From the NCBI RefSeq assembly GCF_039536325.1, contig NZ_BAAAYO010000018.1, forward strand, positions 136,594 through 200,593: a stretch of 64,000 nucleotides of DNA, given 5' to 3'. Origin of the DNA: Paenibacillus_AB hodogayensis (GTDB lineage: Bacteria; Bacillota; Bacilli; Paenibacillales; NBRC-103111). Positions 53,987-62,855 of the stretch are shown here, piece by piece (positions within the stretch are counted from its first letter, which is position 1; each line of letters begins with the position of its first letter). The notes under the pieces are model-generated. The model was not told the DNA's origin and searched no databases. It was given only the letters and a program-made list of their open reading frames with translations. The position numbers and the translations under genes are program-made.

Positions 53987-54904
53987 ATGCAAAGGGCTCA
54001 ACAGCTTACCACACCGCAAAAAAAATGGTCCACCATATTGGCGCAGACGGTCAAAACGGGGATTATCAAGTCCAACCTGTTTCCGATGCTGGCCGGCCTG
54101 ACGCTCGCTCTATATACGTACCGTCTCGGCTTGGTCGAGAAGCTGCCGGAAATCATCCTTGCCGTCATCGGCTCGATTCTGGTCATCGGGGCAGCCGGAG
54201 CCTTCAATAACTTGTACGACCGCGATATCGATTCAATCATGGAGAGGACGAAAAACCGGCCGACCGTTACGGGCGAAATCCAGCCGGGAGCGGTATTAGG
54301 GATCGCCATCGCGATGGCGGTGCTCGGACTCGTCGCTCTTGCTCTTACGACGCCGCTGGCCGCATTAATGGGGTTTATCGGCTTGTTCGTATACGTCGTT
54401 CCCTATACGATGTGGAGCAAAAGAAGAACGATCTACAACACTGAAATCGGCAGCATTTCCGGAGCCATGCCGCCGTTGATCGGCTGGGCCGCCATTCATC
54501 CGGACATTACGCACCCGGCCATTCTCGGTCTTTTCGTTATCATGATTATTTGGCAAATGCCGCATTTTTATGCCATCGCGATCCGCAAGCACGAGGAATA
54601 TAAAGCCGCCAACGTGCCGATGCTGCCGGTCGTCAAAGGCATTAGACGGACTTACATTCAGACGAACGTCTACCTGGTCGTCCTGATCGCCACTTGCTTT
54701 CTGCTCGGCTCGCTCAGCCTCGGTCTCATGCTCGTAGCGTTGCTGCTAAGCGTCGGATGGCTCGCGATCAGCGTGTACGGCTATCGGAAAATGGATTCGG
54801 AGAAGTGGGCGAAATCGCTGTTCATTTACTCCCTGATTCATATGACGATTTTGTATTCGACGGTCATTATTTATTCGCTGATGGGCATTATTTTCAAACT
54901 GTAG
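53987..54904 (+). CDS. ctaB: Protoheme IX farnesyltransferase (heme O synthase)
   Basis: A 305-residue UbiA-superfamily prenyltransferase that makes heme O for terminal oxidases. The Asp-rich site is NNLYDRDIDSIMERTKNRPT, the second conserved site HEEYKAANVPMLPVVKG, with about nine membrane helices. ATG 53987 follows AAAAGGGG; the frame from 53930 lacks an SD. Alone here, without other cta genes. Confidence 0.9.
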   Translation: MQRAQQLTTPQKKWSTILAQTVKTGIIKSNLFPMLAGLTLALYTYRLGLVEKLPEIILAVIGSILVIGAAGAFNNLYDRDIDSIMERTKNRPTVTGEIQPGAVLGIAIAMAVLGLVALALTTPLAALMGFIGLFVYVVPYTMWSKRRTIYNTEIGSISGAMPPLIGWAAIHPDITHPAILGLFVIMIIWQMPHFYAIAIRKHEEYKAANVPMLPVVKGIRRTYIQTNVYLVVLIATCFLLGSLSLGLMLVALLLSVGWLAISVYGYRKMDSEKWAKSLFIYSLIHMTILYSTVIIYSLMGIIFKL

Positions 54905-54920
54905 GAAAAAAGAAGCAAGC

Positions 54921-54957
54921 AAACAAGCCGCCATTCCCGAGGAATGGCGGTTGTTTT
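54921..54957. terminator. Bidirectional terminator between ctaB and araA
   Basis: AACAAGCCGCCATTCC with GGAATGGCGGTTGTT, CGA loop, T-rich on the plus side (TTGTTTTC) and on the minus side (TTGTTTGC). Confidence 0.85.
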
Positions 54958-54971
54958 CATGTTTATTTCGG

Positions 54972-56468
54972 TTACACCTGCCGGAAACGCCAGGCCAGGT
55001 CGCGCAGCAGCAGCTCGTTGCGGAAAGCCGGAAGCGACAGCGAGGCGTCGATCGTGACGCATTCAATGCCCGCCATTTCCGCAAAATCGGCGATTTGCTC
55101 AGTCTTCACCATGTAGGAAAAGCCGGTATGGTGCGCTCCCCCGGCCGTAATCCACGCCTCGACGCCCGCCTTTAGGCTCGGCTGCACGTTCCAGAGAACG
55201 CGCGCCACCGGCAGCCGAGGCAACTCCCGCTCCGGCTGGAGCGCGTTCACTTCGCTGACGAGCAGCCGGAAGCGGTCGCCCTTATCGATTAGGGAGACGT
55301 TAATCGCATCGCCCGTACGGCCGTCGAACACGAGTCTGGCGGGCGCTTCCTTGCCGCCGATGCCGAGCGGATGCACCTCGAGCTTCGGCTTGCCGGCCGC
55401 GATTGTCGGGCATACCTCCAGCATATGGGCGCCCAGCACCAGCTCGTTGCCCGGCTCCAAATGGTACGTATAGTCCTCCATAAAGGAAGTGCCCCGGTTG
55501 CCGGCCATCACTTTCATCAGCCGCACAATCGCCGCGGTTTTCCAGTCGCCTTCCCCGCCGAATCCATAGCCTTGGGCCATCAGACGCTGCACGGCCAAGC
55601 CCGGCAGCTGCCGCAGTCCGTGCAAATCCTCGAACGTCGTCGTAAACGCCCCGAAGGAGCCCTCCTCGAGAAACGCCTTCAGCCCGAGCTCGACGCGCGC
55701 CTGGTAACGGATGCTATCGCGGATGACGCCCTCCGTCCGGCCTTCCGGCACGATGTCGTACAGCTCCTCGTACTGTTCCATTAGCACGTTCACGGCGGCT
55801 TCGGAAACGTCGTCCATACGCCGTACCAAATCGCCGACACCGTATCCGTTCACCGACCAGCCGAGGCGCAGCTGCGCCTCCACCTTGTCGCCTTCGGTTA
55901 CGGCCACCTCGCGCATATTGTCGCCGAAGCGGGCTATCTTCAGGGTGCGACTCTCCGCCCATGCGGCCGCGCTAAGCATCCAGCCGCCGATGCGGCGGGA
56001 GACGTCCGGGTCCTGCCAGTGGCCGAACACGACCTTGCGGGCGATGCCCAGACGTGCGCCGATATGGCCGAACTCCCGGTCGCCATGGGCTGCCTGGTTT
56101 AAATTCATAAAATCCATATCGATGTTGTCCCAGGGGATATCTCGGTTGTATTGGGTCGCCAGATGAAGCAAAGGCTTGCGCAGCAGCGACAGCCCTCCGA
56201 TCCACATTTTGGCCGGAGAGAACGTGTGCATCCAGGCGATAATCCCGGCGCACGCTTCGTCCCCATTCGCTTCGATCATCAGGTTCCGGATCGCATCCGG
56301 CGTCGTCAGCACGGATTTAAACACAAGCTCGAAAGTAATCGTTTCGTCCGCTTCCAAAAATGCGGCGATCTGCCGCGAATGCTCCTCGACTTGAGCAATC
56401 GTGTCCGGGCCGTACAGATGCTGGCTGCCCGTCACGAACCAAAATTGATACGGTTTTCTTTGCAGCAT
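54972..56468 (-). CDS. araA: L-arabinose isomerase
   Basis: A 498-residue AraA, converting L-arabinose to L-ribulose. Opening YQFWFVTGSQHLYGP, the WMHTFSPAKMWI and YNRDIPWDNIDMDFMNLNQ blocks, GDWKTAAIVRLMKVM and TSFMEDYTYHLEPG with catalytic Glu, and metal His in GGAHHTGFSY. Last gene of araD-araB-araA. GGGGAGGCGG before ATG. Confidence 0.96.
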   Translation of the reverse strand: MLQRKPYQFWFVTGSQHLYGPDTIAQVEEHSRQIAAFLEADETITFELVFKSVLTTPDAIRNLMIEANGDEACAGIIAWMHTFSPAKMWIGGLSLLRKPLLHLATQYNRDIPWDNIDMDFMNLNQAAHGDREFGHIGARLGIARKVVFGHWQDPDVSRRIGGWMLSAAAWAESRTLKIARFGDNMREVAVTEGDKVEAQLRLGWSVNGYGVGDLVRRMDDVSEAAVNVLMEQYEELYDIVPEGRTEGVIRDSIRYQARVELGLKAFLEEGSFGAFTTTFEDLHGLRQLPGLAVQRLMAQGYGFGGEGDWKTAAIVRLMKVMAGNRGTSFMEDYTYHLEPGNELVLGAHMLEVCPTIAAGKPKLEVHPLGIGGKEAPARLVFDGRTGDAINVSLIDKGDRFRLLVSEVNALQPERELPRLPVARVLWNVQPSLKAGVEAWITAGGAHHTGFSYMVKTEQIADFAEMAGIECVTIDASLSLPAFRNELLLRDLAWRFRQV

Positions 56469-56504
56469 AAAGCCGCCTCCCCTGCGACGCTTTTCCGTGC
56501 GGAA

Positions 56505-58172
56505 TTAGGATTGCTGCTTGATGGCTTTCAACTTCTTCATCGGGCTTTGCTCCCCGCGGCCGAAGTAATCGTGCAGTTCGGAATAGATGGCGTACATGCG
56601 TTCGTATACTGCCACATGCTCCGGAATCGGCTCATACACCTCGTCGCGCAGCCGCGCCATCTGCTGCGCCGCTTCGACGATCGAGTCGCAGCCGCCCACT
56701 TCCTTGCCCGCCGCTACAGCCGCGAACATGGCCGCGCCGACCGCCGGCGTCTGCTTGGAAGCCGCGACCTTGATCGTACGGTTCGTTACGTCCGCATAAA
56801 TCTGCATCAACAGCCGGTTTTTTTGCGGTAAGCCGCCGCAGGCGTACAATTCCTCGACCGCTACGCCGTTCGAATGAAACGCTTCGATAATGCTGCGCGT
56901 TCCGTACGCCGTCGCCTCCAGCAGCGCCCGGTATATTTCTTCCGGCTTCGTCTGCAGCGTGCAGCCGACGATCAGCCCGGACAAGTCGGTATCGACGAGC
57001 ACGGAACGGTTGCCGTTCCACCAGTCGAGCGCAACCAGCCCGTTCTCGCCCGGCTTGTAGGCGGCCGCTCGCTTCTCGAGCCATTGGTGAACGCCCGTGC
57101 CTTCCCTCTCGGCGGCTTCCTTGACATAGCCGGGAACCGCTTCCTCGACATACCATTCGAACATGTCGCCGACCGCAGGCTGCCCCGCTTCATAGCCGAA
57201 ATAACCCGGGATGATGCCGTCCTCGACGACGCCGCACATGCCTTCGACGCGCTTCTCCTCTTCGCCGAGCACCATATGGCAGATCGACGTTCCCATAGCC
57301 ATCACGAGCTTGCCCGGGGTGACGACGCCGACCGCAGGCACGGCCGCATGGGCGTCGACGTTGCCGACCGCCACCGCGATGCCCGGCTTCAGGCCGATCG
57401 CCTCGGCCATCGCCGGAGTCAAGCCGCCCGCTCTCGTTCCGAGCGGCAAAATGTCGCCGCGCAGCTTCGTTTCCGTCAATGCTTCGAGCTTCGGATCAAG
57501 CGCTGCGAAAAAGCCGTTGTCCGGATATCCGTCCTGTTTGTGCCACATCGATTTGTAGCCGGCCGTGCAGCTGTTGCGCGTGAATGCGCCGGTCAGCTGG
57601 AAGACGACCCAGTCCGTCGCTTCCATGAAACGGTCGGCGGCATCGTACAGCTCCGGCGCTTCGTTCCCGATCTGCCATGCTTTGGCGATCATCCACTCCG
57701 AGGAGATTTTACCGCCGTATCGGGGCAAAAACGCTTCCCTCCGCGTAAGAGCGGTCGCCGTAATCCGGTTCGCTTCGTCCTGCGCCGCGTGATGCTTCCA
57801 CAACTTCACCCAGCTATGCGGGTTGCGCTCGTAGCCCGGGATGAAGCAGAGCGGCTGCCCCTCGGCATCGACCGGCAGCATCGTACAGGCCGTGAAGTCG
57901 ATTCCGATGCCGATTACCTGTTCGGGCGACACGCCCGATTGCTTCATGATTTCCGGAATCGAAAGGCGCAATACGTCCACATAATCGTTCGGATGCTGGA
58001 GCGCCCAGTCGTGCTCCAGCTTAATGCCCGACCCCGGCAGCGCTTCGTCGATAACGCCGTGGGCATACGGGGTTACATGATCGGCCACCTCCGTGCCGTC
58101 TTCCAGGTCGACCAGTACGGCCCGACCGGATAACGTTCCGTAGTCGACGCCTATTGTATACTTTTTCGTCAT
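56505..58172 (-). CDS. araB: L-ribulokinase
   Basis: A 555-residue FGGY-family kinase: YTIGVDYGTLSGRAVLVDLE at the N-terminus, GIGIDFTACTMLPVD, GNVDAHAAVPAVGVVTPGKL, and ELYACGGLPQKNRLLMQIYA with AVGAAMFAAVAAG at the C-terminal ATP site. Phosphorylates L-ribulose. GAGGAAGGAG precedes ATG, 24 bp after araD. Confidence 0.96.
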   Translation of the reverse strand: MTKKYTIGVDYGTLSGRAVLVDLEDGTEVADHVTPYAHGVIDEALPGSGIKLEHDWALQHPNDYVDVLRLSIPEIMKQSGVSPEQVIGIGIDFTACTMLPVDAEGQPLCFIPGYERNPHSWVKLWKHHAAQDEANRITATALTRREAFLPRYGGKISSEWMIAKAWQIGNEAPELYDAADRFMEATDWVVFQLTGAFTRNSCTAGYKSMWHKQDGYPDNGFFAALDPKLEALTETKLRGDILPLGTRAGGLTPAMAEAIGLKPGIAVAVGNVDAHAAVPAVGVVTPGKLVMAMGTSICHMVLGEEEKRVEGMCGVVEDGIIPGYFGYEAGQPAVGDMFEWYVEEAVPGYVKEAAEREGTGVHQWLEKRAAAYKPGENGLVALDWWNGNRSVLVDTDLSGLIVGCTLQTKPEEIYRALLEATAYGTRSIIEAFHSNGVAVEELYACGGLPQKNRLLMQIYADVTNRTIKVAASKQTPAVGAAMFAAVAAGKEVGGCDSIVEAAQQMARLRDEVYEPIPEHVAVYERMYAIYSELHDYFGRGEQSPMKKLKAIKQQS

Positions 58173-58196
58173 GAGTGGTTCTCCTTCCTCTTTTAA

Positions 58197-58886
58197 TTAA
58201 ATCTGTCCGTAGTATGCCTTGGCTCCGTGCTTACGGAAAAAGTGACGGTCCAGCAGATGCGGGTCCATAGCGGCCGCTTGCGCATTCAAGGCGAACGTGC
58301 GGGAAGCGATCTTGGCTACCTCTTCGAGCACGATCGCGTTATGAACGGCCGCGTGAACGTCTTTGCCCCACGTGAAAGGCGCATGGCAGTGGACGAGTAC
58401 GCCCGGCATCTGGAGCGGGTCCGTGCCGCGCATCGTCTCGACGATCACGTGGCCGGTTTCTTTTTCGTATGCGCCCTGAATTTCCGCTTCGGTCATCGCC
58501 CGCGTGCAAGGCACCTCTCCGTAAAAATAGTCGGCATGCGTCGTTCCGAGCGCCGGAATGGCGCGGCCCGCCTGAGCCCAGCTCGTCGCCCAGGGCGAAT
58601 GCGTATGCACGATGCCGCCGATATCGGTAAAATACTTGTACAGGACAAGATGCGTAGGCGTATCGGAGGACGGCTTCAGCTTTCCTTCCACGATGTTGCC
58701 GTCCAGATCGACGACGACCATATCGTCGCGGCTCATCGTTTCGTAAGACGCCCCGCTTGGCTTGATGACGACGTAACCGGTGTCGCGGTCGATGGCGCTT
58801 GCATTTCCCCATGTCAATGTCACCATCCGATGCTTGGGCAGCTCGAGATTGGCTTCGAGTACGGCTTGCTTCAACTGTTCCAACAT
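58197..58886 (-). CDS. araD: L-ribulose-5-phosphate 4-epimerase
   Basis: A 229-residue class II aldolase-fold epimerase. Zinc ligands sit in IVHTHSPWATSWAQAG and the late VLVHCHAPFTWG; TTHADYFYGEVPCTRAMTEA and VIKPSGASYETM are AraD hallmarks. First gene of the operon, with two AraR boxes just upstream. Product is D-xylulose 5-phosphate. Confidence 0.96.
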   Translation of the reverse strand: MLEQLKQAVLEANLELPKHRMVTLTWGNASAIDRDTGYVVIKPSGASYETMSRDDMVVVDLDGNIVEGKLKPSSDTPTHLVLYKYFTDIGGIVHTHSPWATSWAQAGRAIPALGTTHADYFYGEVPCTRAMTEAEIQGAYEKETGHVIVETMRGTDPLQMPGVLVHCHAPFTWGKDVHAAVHNAIVLEEVAKIASRTFALNAQAAAMDPHLLDRHFFRKHGAKAYYGQI

Positions 58887-58932
58887 TAGGAATACGCCCC
58901 TTCCGAAAGTTTGGCTTGCTCCTCTATTTTAC

Positions 58933-58948
58933 ACATGTACGTACAAGT
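58933..58948. promoter_or_regulatory. AraR operator 1
   Basis: ACATGTACGTACAAGT closely matches the Bacillus subtilis AraR consensus ATTTGTACGTACAAAT. It lies 47 bp upstream of the araD start. Confidence 0.82.
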
Positions 58949-58975
58949 TGGCACGAATTTTTTTATAAAAAATAG

Positions 58976-58991
58976 ACACGTACATACAAGA
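58976..58991. promoter_or_regulatory. AraR operator 2
   Basis: ACACGTACATACAAGA, a second AraR-like site 43 bp from the first (about four helical turns). Two in-phase sites fit the cooperative binding known for AraR at ara promoters. Confidence 0.75.
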
Positions 58992-59053
58992 TGTCGTGTC
59001 TCCGAATAACTATGCGGTTTTGCAGCTTTAATAAAACTGCGAAATTGCGGGCT

Positions 59054-60154
59054 TTACGAAAGAATACCTGCGGTCGAATCCCTTATGATCAGCCGCGGCT
59101 CGTACACAATATCAGCCGGCGTGGCGGACGAAGGATGCTCGATCATGTGCAGCAGAAGCTCGGCGGCTTTCGTCCCCATCTCCGTCTTCGGATGGGCGAC
59201 GGTCGTCAGCTTGACCTCGCCGGCAGTCGCCAACGCGGAGTCGTCGAATCCGACGACGGACAGATCGCCGGGCACGGAAAATCCGGCTTGCCGGGCGGCA
59301 TCGATCAGCTTGACGGCCAGCTCGTCGTTGTAGCAGACGAACGCCGTCGGCCGGTCGGCGCGGCCGAGCAGCGCCAGCGCGGCTTCAAGCGGCTTCGCCG
59401 CCTTCTCCTCCGTCGCATAGACGACCGCGCGGTCCGGCAGCAGCGGGCAGTCGTAGCGACGGTGCGCTCTGACGAAGCCGCGCAGCCGGTTCGCCCCTTG
59501 CAGGTCGTCGGTTTTGAAAAAACCGGCGATCTGGCGGTGTCCCAGCTTGAACAGATGCTCCGTCGCCGCGAAGCCGCCCGCCTCGTCGTCCACCTTGACG
59601 CAGGGGCAGTCGATTTCCGGATAACGCTCGTTGATCATGACGAACGGGATGCGGCGCACGAATAACGACAAATAGTAGCTGAGGTTCGGGTTGCCCTGCG
59701 CGCTCTTCGTCGGCTCGATGATCAGGCCGGCCAAAGGCTGGCCGAGCATCATGGCCAGGCTCTCCCGCTCCTTCTCCTTGTCGTTGTCGGTACTCGATAG
59801 CATCAGGCTGTACCCGCCGGCGCGCAGCGACGCTTCGACGCCGCGGACGATGTGGGGAAAAATATAATCGGATATATAGGTCGTCATCATGCCGACGTTC
59901 TGGATGTCCTGCGTCGCCTTCGGCTTCGGAGCGGATACGAAGGTGCCCTTTCCCTGCACGCGGTACAGCCAGCCTTCCTTTTCCAGCTCGCCGAACGTCT
60001 GCCTCACCGTCTGCCGGCTCATGCCGTAGCGGCCGGCCACCTCATGCTCGGACGGCATCCGCTCGTCCGGCAGCAGCTGTCCGCTATGCAGCCAGGACAA
60101 TATTTCCTGCTTCAATTGCAAATATTTCGGAACCTGCTTCTGATCCTGATCCAT
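59054..60154 (-). CDS. araR: Arabinose repressor AraR
   Basis: A 366-residue chimeric repressor: an N-terminal GntR HTH (PKYLQLKQEILSWLHSGQLL; YGMSRQTVRQTFGELEKEGW) joined to a LacI/periplasmic-binding-like effector domain (GMMTTYISDYIFPHIVRG; GDLSVVGFDDSALATAGEVK). This fusion is the AraR hallmark. ATG 60154 has GGGGTG ahead. It lies upstream of araDBA on the same strand and should respond to L-arabinose. Confidence 0.95.
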   Translation of the reverse strand: MDQDQKQVPKYLQLKQEILSWLHSGQLLPDERMPSEHEVAGRYGMSRQTVRQTFGELEKEGWLYRVQGKGTFVSAPKPKATQDIQNVGMMTTYISDYIFPHIVRGVEASLRAGGYSLMLSSTDNDKEKERESLAMMLGQPLAGLIIEPTKSAQGNPNLSYYLSLFVRRIPFVMINERYPEIDCPCVKVDDEAGGFAATEHLFKLGHRQIAGFFKTDDLQGANRLRGFVRAHRRYDCPLLPDRAVVYATEEKAAKPLEAALALLGRADRPTAFVCYNDELAVKLIDAARQAGFSVPGDLSVVGFDDSALATAGEVKLTTVAHPKTEMGTKAAELLLHMIEHPSSATPADIVYEPRLIIRDSTAGILS

Positions 60155-60189
60155 GCTACACCCCAAGCCTTATGCGAATATGTACAACC

Positions 60190-60220
60190 ATTATAGCACA
60201 TGCAACTTGTATGGACATAT
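60190..60220 (-). promoter_or_regulatory. araR promoter with AraR-like box
   Basis: Minus strand: extended -10 TGTGCTATAAT (TATAAT at 60195-60190). An AraR-like site, ACTTGTATGGACATAT, at 60205-60220 overlaps the -35 area, suggesting autoregulation. Confidence 0.6.
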
Positions 60221-60350
60221 GGATCGCTGCAGGCCGTCGAGCCATTCCGGTCGTCATGCGGATTTCTGCCGTCCGGCTTATGCTGCTCCTCTCACAGACA
60301 GCCGCCGGTACACGGAGGGTTGAATGCCGCAAACCATTGTGATACGATTA

Positions 60351-60366
60351 GACCAACCGGTCGGTC
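60351..60366. promoter_or_regulatory. TetR-type operator upstream of the tetR-like gene
   Basis: GACCAACCGGTCGGTC is a near-perfect palindrome 19 bp before the TetR start. The same motif recurs at 61023-61038 upstream of the CPBP gene. Confidence 0.75.
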
Positions 60367-60384
60367 CGATATGAGGTGACGTCA

Positions 60385-60996
60385 ATGGGCAGAAGGCAAG
60401 CCGATGGTGAAGAAACGAAGCGGCGGATCGTGGACAAGGCGGGACAGTTATTTGCCGAGAAAGGCTTCAACGCCGTCACCATGAATGAGATTTGCGAATG
60501 TGCAACTGTAAGCAAAGGAAGCCTGTACCATCATTTCCCTGGCAAGGACGAGCTGCTGCTTTACGTCTTGGAAGTAGACGCCAAGCAATGGCGACAGCGC
60601 TGGGAAGACAGGCGGGCAGAGCTCCTTTCCACGGAAGAACAGCTGTTCTTGCTTGCGGAGCAATATGCCAACGATTTTCAAAACCCCCTATCCAAAGCGC
60701 TGGAAGAGTTTGCTCGAAGCCGGGTGATCTCGGATGAGGTATTCAAGCGAATATGGACGATTAACGACATCACCCTTCAGGCTTGTCGCACCGTTATCCA
60801 AGAGGGTATGGAACGGGGCGAGCTTGCCCGCGGCGAGCTCGACGAGAAAGTGATTATTATCAGCAGCATGCTGGAAGGCTTGGGCAAGACGTATTACATG
60901 TACGACCGGGAAAAAGAGCAGGACACGGTGAAAGCCATCTACCGGAAAGCGGTCCATCTGCTGCTTGACGGCATACGTGCTGGCGGAAGTTGTTGA
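60385..60996 (+). CDS. TetR/AcrR-family regulator
   Basis: A 203-residue TetR protein: HTH at about 12-55 (FAEKGFNAVTMNEICECATV; SKGSLYHHFPGKDELL) and a helical ligand-binding part with an AcrR-like C-terminal region. GAGGTGACG precedes ATG 60385. Operators in its own promoter and in that of the next gene suggest it represses both. Confidence 0.92.
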   Translation: MGRRQADGEETKRRIVDKAGQLFAEKGFNAVTMNEICECATVSKGSLYHHFPGKDELLLYVLEVDAKQWRQRWEDRRAELLSTEEQLFLLAEQYANDFQNPLSKALEEFARSRVISDEVFKRIWTINDITLQACRTVIQEGMERGELARGELDEKVIIISSMLEGLGKTYYMYDREKEQDTVKAIYRKAVHLLLDGIRAGGSC

Positions 60997-61046
60997 CAGC
61001 ACGTTTTTTTTGCTCAATAACAGACCGTCCGGTCGGTCTGTTATTG
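60993..61046 (+). promoter_or_regulatory. Promoter and TetR operator of the CPBP gene
   Basis: -35 TTGACA (60993-60998, overlapping the tetR stop), 17-bp spacer, -10 AATAAC (61016-61021). The palindrome AATAACAGACCG...TCGGTCTGTTATT (61017-61046) covers the -10 and the start of transcription and matches the operator at 60351. Confidence 0.75.
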
Positions 61047-61075
61047 AGACTTTTAGCAGACAGGAGCGCGATTCT

Positions 61076-61843
61076 ATGACAACGCTATATTTGTGGTTCA
61101 TCTTAATTGGCATTTGCATACCGGGGATTGGGCTGATGACCCGTTATACGGCTAACGAGCTGCTGGCCAAGCCTGATAATCGAATGTCCGAGCGGGCGCT
61201 GCGTATAGCGCTTGCCGCTCAAACGTTCATACTTGTGGCGCTTGCCGCTGGCGCCGGGCTTTACTTCGGTCCCAAGGTCGGACTTACGGACCGCTTTCTC
61301 GCAGGATTGAGCCAAGGCCGAACGGAATGGGCCGATCTGTACCGTCAGCTGCTAAGCGGGACCGTCGGCGGGGTCGTCTGCACGGCCGTCTGGGTGGCCT
61401 GCTACTACGGCTTCATCCGTTCCCGGATCGACCGGGCCTCGCTCTTGATCGCCGAGCAGGCCAGGAATGAATTGGGGCTTGCCGCCAGAATCGCGTCCGG
61501 CGGGATTACCGAAGAAATCCTGTTTCGCTGGGGACTTCTCAGCATCGCGATGTGGAGCGTTTCCCTGTTGACGTCGCAGACGACTGCATTCTGGATCTCG
61601 ATTGTCGTCACCGGCATTTTGTTCGGTCTGGCTCATCTGCCCGGCTACATCGCGAAGGGCTGTATCCCTTCCCCGTTGCTGGTCGGCTCGACGGTGCTAG
61701 GCAATCTATGGGTGTCTTTCTTTTGCGGCTATATGTTTTGGCAGTACGGTCTTATTGCCGCCATCGTCGTGCATGCGCTGTTTCATGTCATCTGGTACCC
61801 TTGGGACAGGGCCGCCTTCATCAGGCTCAGCCGGGCAGGCTGA
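61076..61843 (+). CDS. CPBP-family intramembrane metalloprotease
   Basis: A 255-residue membrane protein with about seven helices and the three CPBP motifs: TEEILFRWG (EExxxR), FGLAHLPGY (FxxxH) and VVHALFHVIW (HxxxN/B type). Relatives process prenylated or bacteriocin peptides or act in immunity. CAGGAGCGCG precedes ATG 61076. The TetR operator in its promoter makes it an inducible protease. Confidence 0.88.
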   Translation: MTTLYLWFILIGICIPGIGLMTRYTANELLAKPDNRMSERALRIALAAQTFILVALAAGAGLYFGPKVGLTDRFLAGLSQGRTEWADLYRQLLSGTVGGVVCTAVWVACYYGFIRSRIDRASLLIAEQARNELGLAARIASGGITEEILFRWGLLSIAMWSVSLLTSQTTAFWISIVVTGILFGLAHLPGYIAKGCIPSPLLVGSTVLGNLWVSFFCGYMFWQYGLIAAIVVHALFHVIWYPWDRAAFIRLSRAG

Positions 61844-61857
61844 GCCGCCCGCGCCGG

Positions 61858-62328
61858 TTAATTCGCGTGAGCCTGCTTTAAAGCTTGAATGTCGAGCTTA
61901 TCCATCCGAAGCATCGCCTCCATCGCCTGCTGCGCTTTTCGGGCGTCCTTATCCTGCAGCAGCTCGTTCAAGATGGAGGGGACGATCTGCCAGGACAAGC
62001 CGAATTTGTCCTTCAGCCAGCCGCACCGGCCGGGCTCGCCTCCGGCAGACAGCTTCTCCCACAGATCGTCGATCTCCTCCTGCGTGTCGCACTTGACGAA
62101 CAGCGAGATGGCCGGAGTGAACGAAAAGTGCGGACCGCCGTTCAGCGCCATGAAAGTCTGACCCTGCAGCTCGAACGTCGCGGATATAAGTGTTCCTTTC
62201 GGCGCGGGCCCCCCTCCCCCATGACGCGACACGCTGATCGTCGCAGTCTCCTTGAAGATCGAGCTGTAAAAATCGATCGCTTCCTCCGCATTGTTATCGA
62301 ACCACAGAAATGGCGTAATTGTTGGCAT
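61858..62328 (-). CDS. VOC-superfamily PhnB-like protein
   Basis: A 156-residue glyoxalase-fold protein: TITPFLWFDNNAEEAIDFYS, KGTLISATFELQGQTFMALN, and WEKLSAGGEPGRCGWLKDKF followed by GLSWQIVPSIL are typical of the PhnB/3-dmu-9 group. AAGGAGAGG precedes ATG 62328. Downstream of the ArsR-SRPBCC pair, same strand. Function unknown. Confidence 0.9.
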   Translation of the reverse strand: MPTITPFLWFDNNAEEAIDFYSSIFKETATISVSRHGGGGPAPKGTLISATFELQGQTFMALNGGPHFSFTPAISLFVKCDTQEEIDDLWEKLSAGGEPGRCGWLKDKFGLSWQIVPSILNELLQDKDARKAQQAMEAMLRMDKLDIQALKQAHAN

Positions 62329-62357
62329 CGTGTTCCTCTCCTTCATAAAAGTTGGAT

Positions 62358-62855
62358 TTAGCGGACCAGCGGGGCGATGGCCGCCGCAAGCTTGTCGAGC
62401 GACTGATTCATGCCGGCTACGGCGTATTCTGCCATCTGCCCCGGAGTCCAGTTGTGCTCGGTAATCTTCAGTTCCGTCCGGTCGCCTTGAGCGTTGAATT
62501 CGATGACGAACTCGACCTCATGCGGGAAGTCCGGCGGCATGCCCACGTCGGCGGGAGAGATGATGTTGCCGTCTTTGTCGGCCAAATACTGCGTAAATTC
62601 CAACCGCTGCAGCGGCACGATCGTCCGGTAAACGCCGGTGGAATAAAAGTCCTGGCCGCCCTGCTCCTCGGGAGCGCGCATACAGAACAAATAGCGTCCC
62701 CCTTCACGGAAGTCCGTTTGGCATAAAGGCGATGTGTAGTGCGCTGGCCCCCACCATTGCACCACCAGCTGCGGGTCGGTCCAAGCTTTCCATACGAGTT
62801 CAACCGGGGCGTCAAAAACGCGGGTAATCACAAGGCTTTTCTTAATCGAATTCAT
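62358..62855 (-). CDS. SRPBCC (AHSA1-like) domain protein
   Basis: A 165-residue START/AHSA1-like protein: ITRVFDAPVELVWKAWTDPQ, QWWGPAHYTSPLCQTDFREG, and a late TELKITEHNWTPGQ. It binds hydrophobic ligands in a helix-grip cavity. The ATG overlaps the stop of the ArsR-family gene (ATGA); this regulator-AHSA1 pairing is common in Bacillota. Confidence 0.9.
   Translation of the reverse strand: MNSIKKSLVITRVFDAPVELVWKAWTDPQLVVQWWGPAHYTSPLCQTDFREGGRYLFCMRAPEEQGGQDFYSTGVYRTIVPLQRLEFTQYLADKDGNIISPADVGMPPDFPHEVEFVIEFNAQGDRTELKITEHNWTPGQMAEYAVAGMNQSLDKLAAAIAPLVR

Noticed and set aside
56874..58133. 419-residue plus-strand frame
   Set aside because: Antisense to araB.
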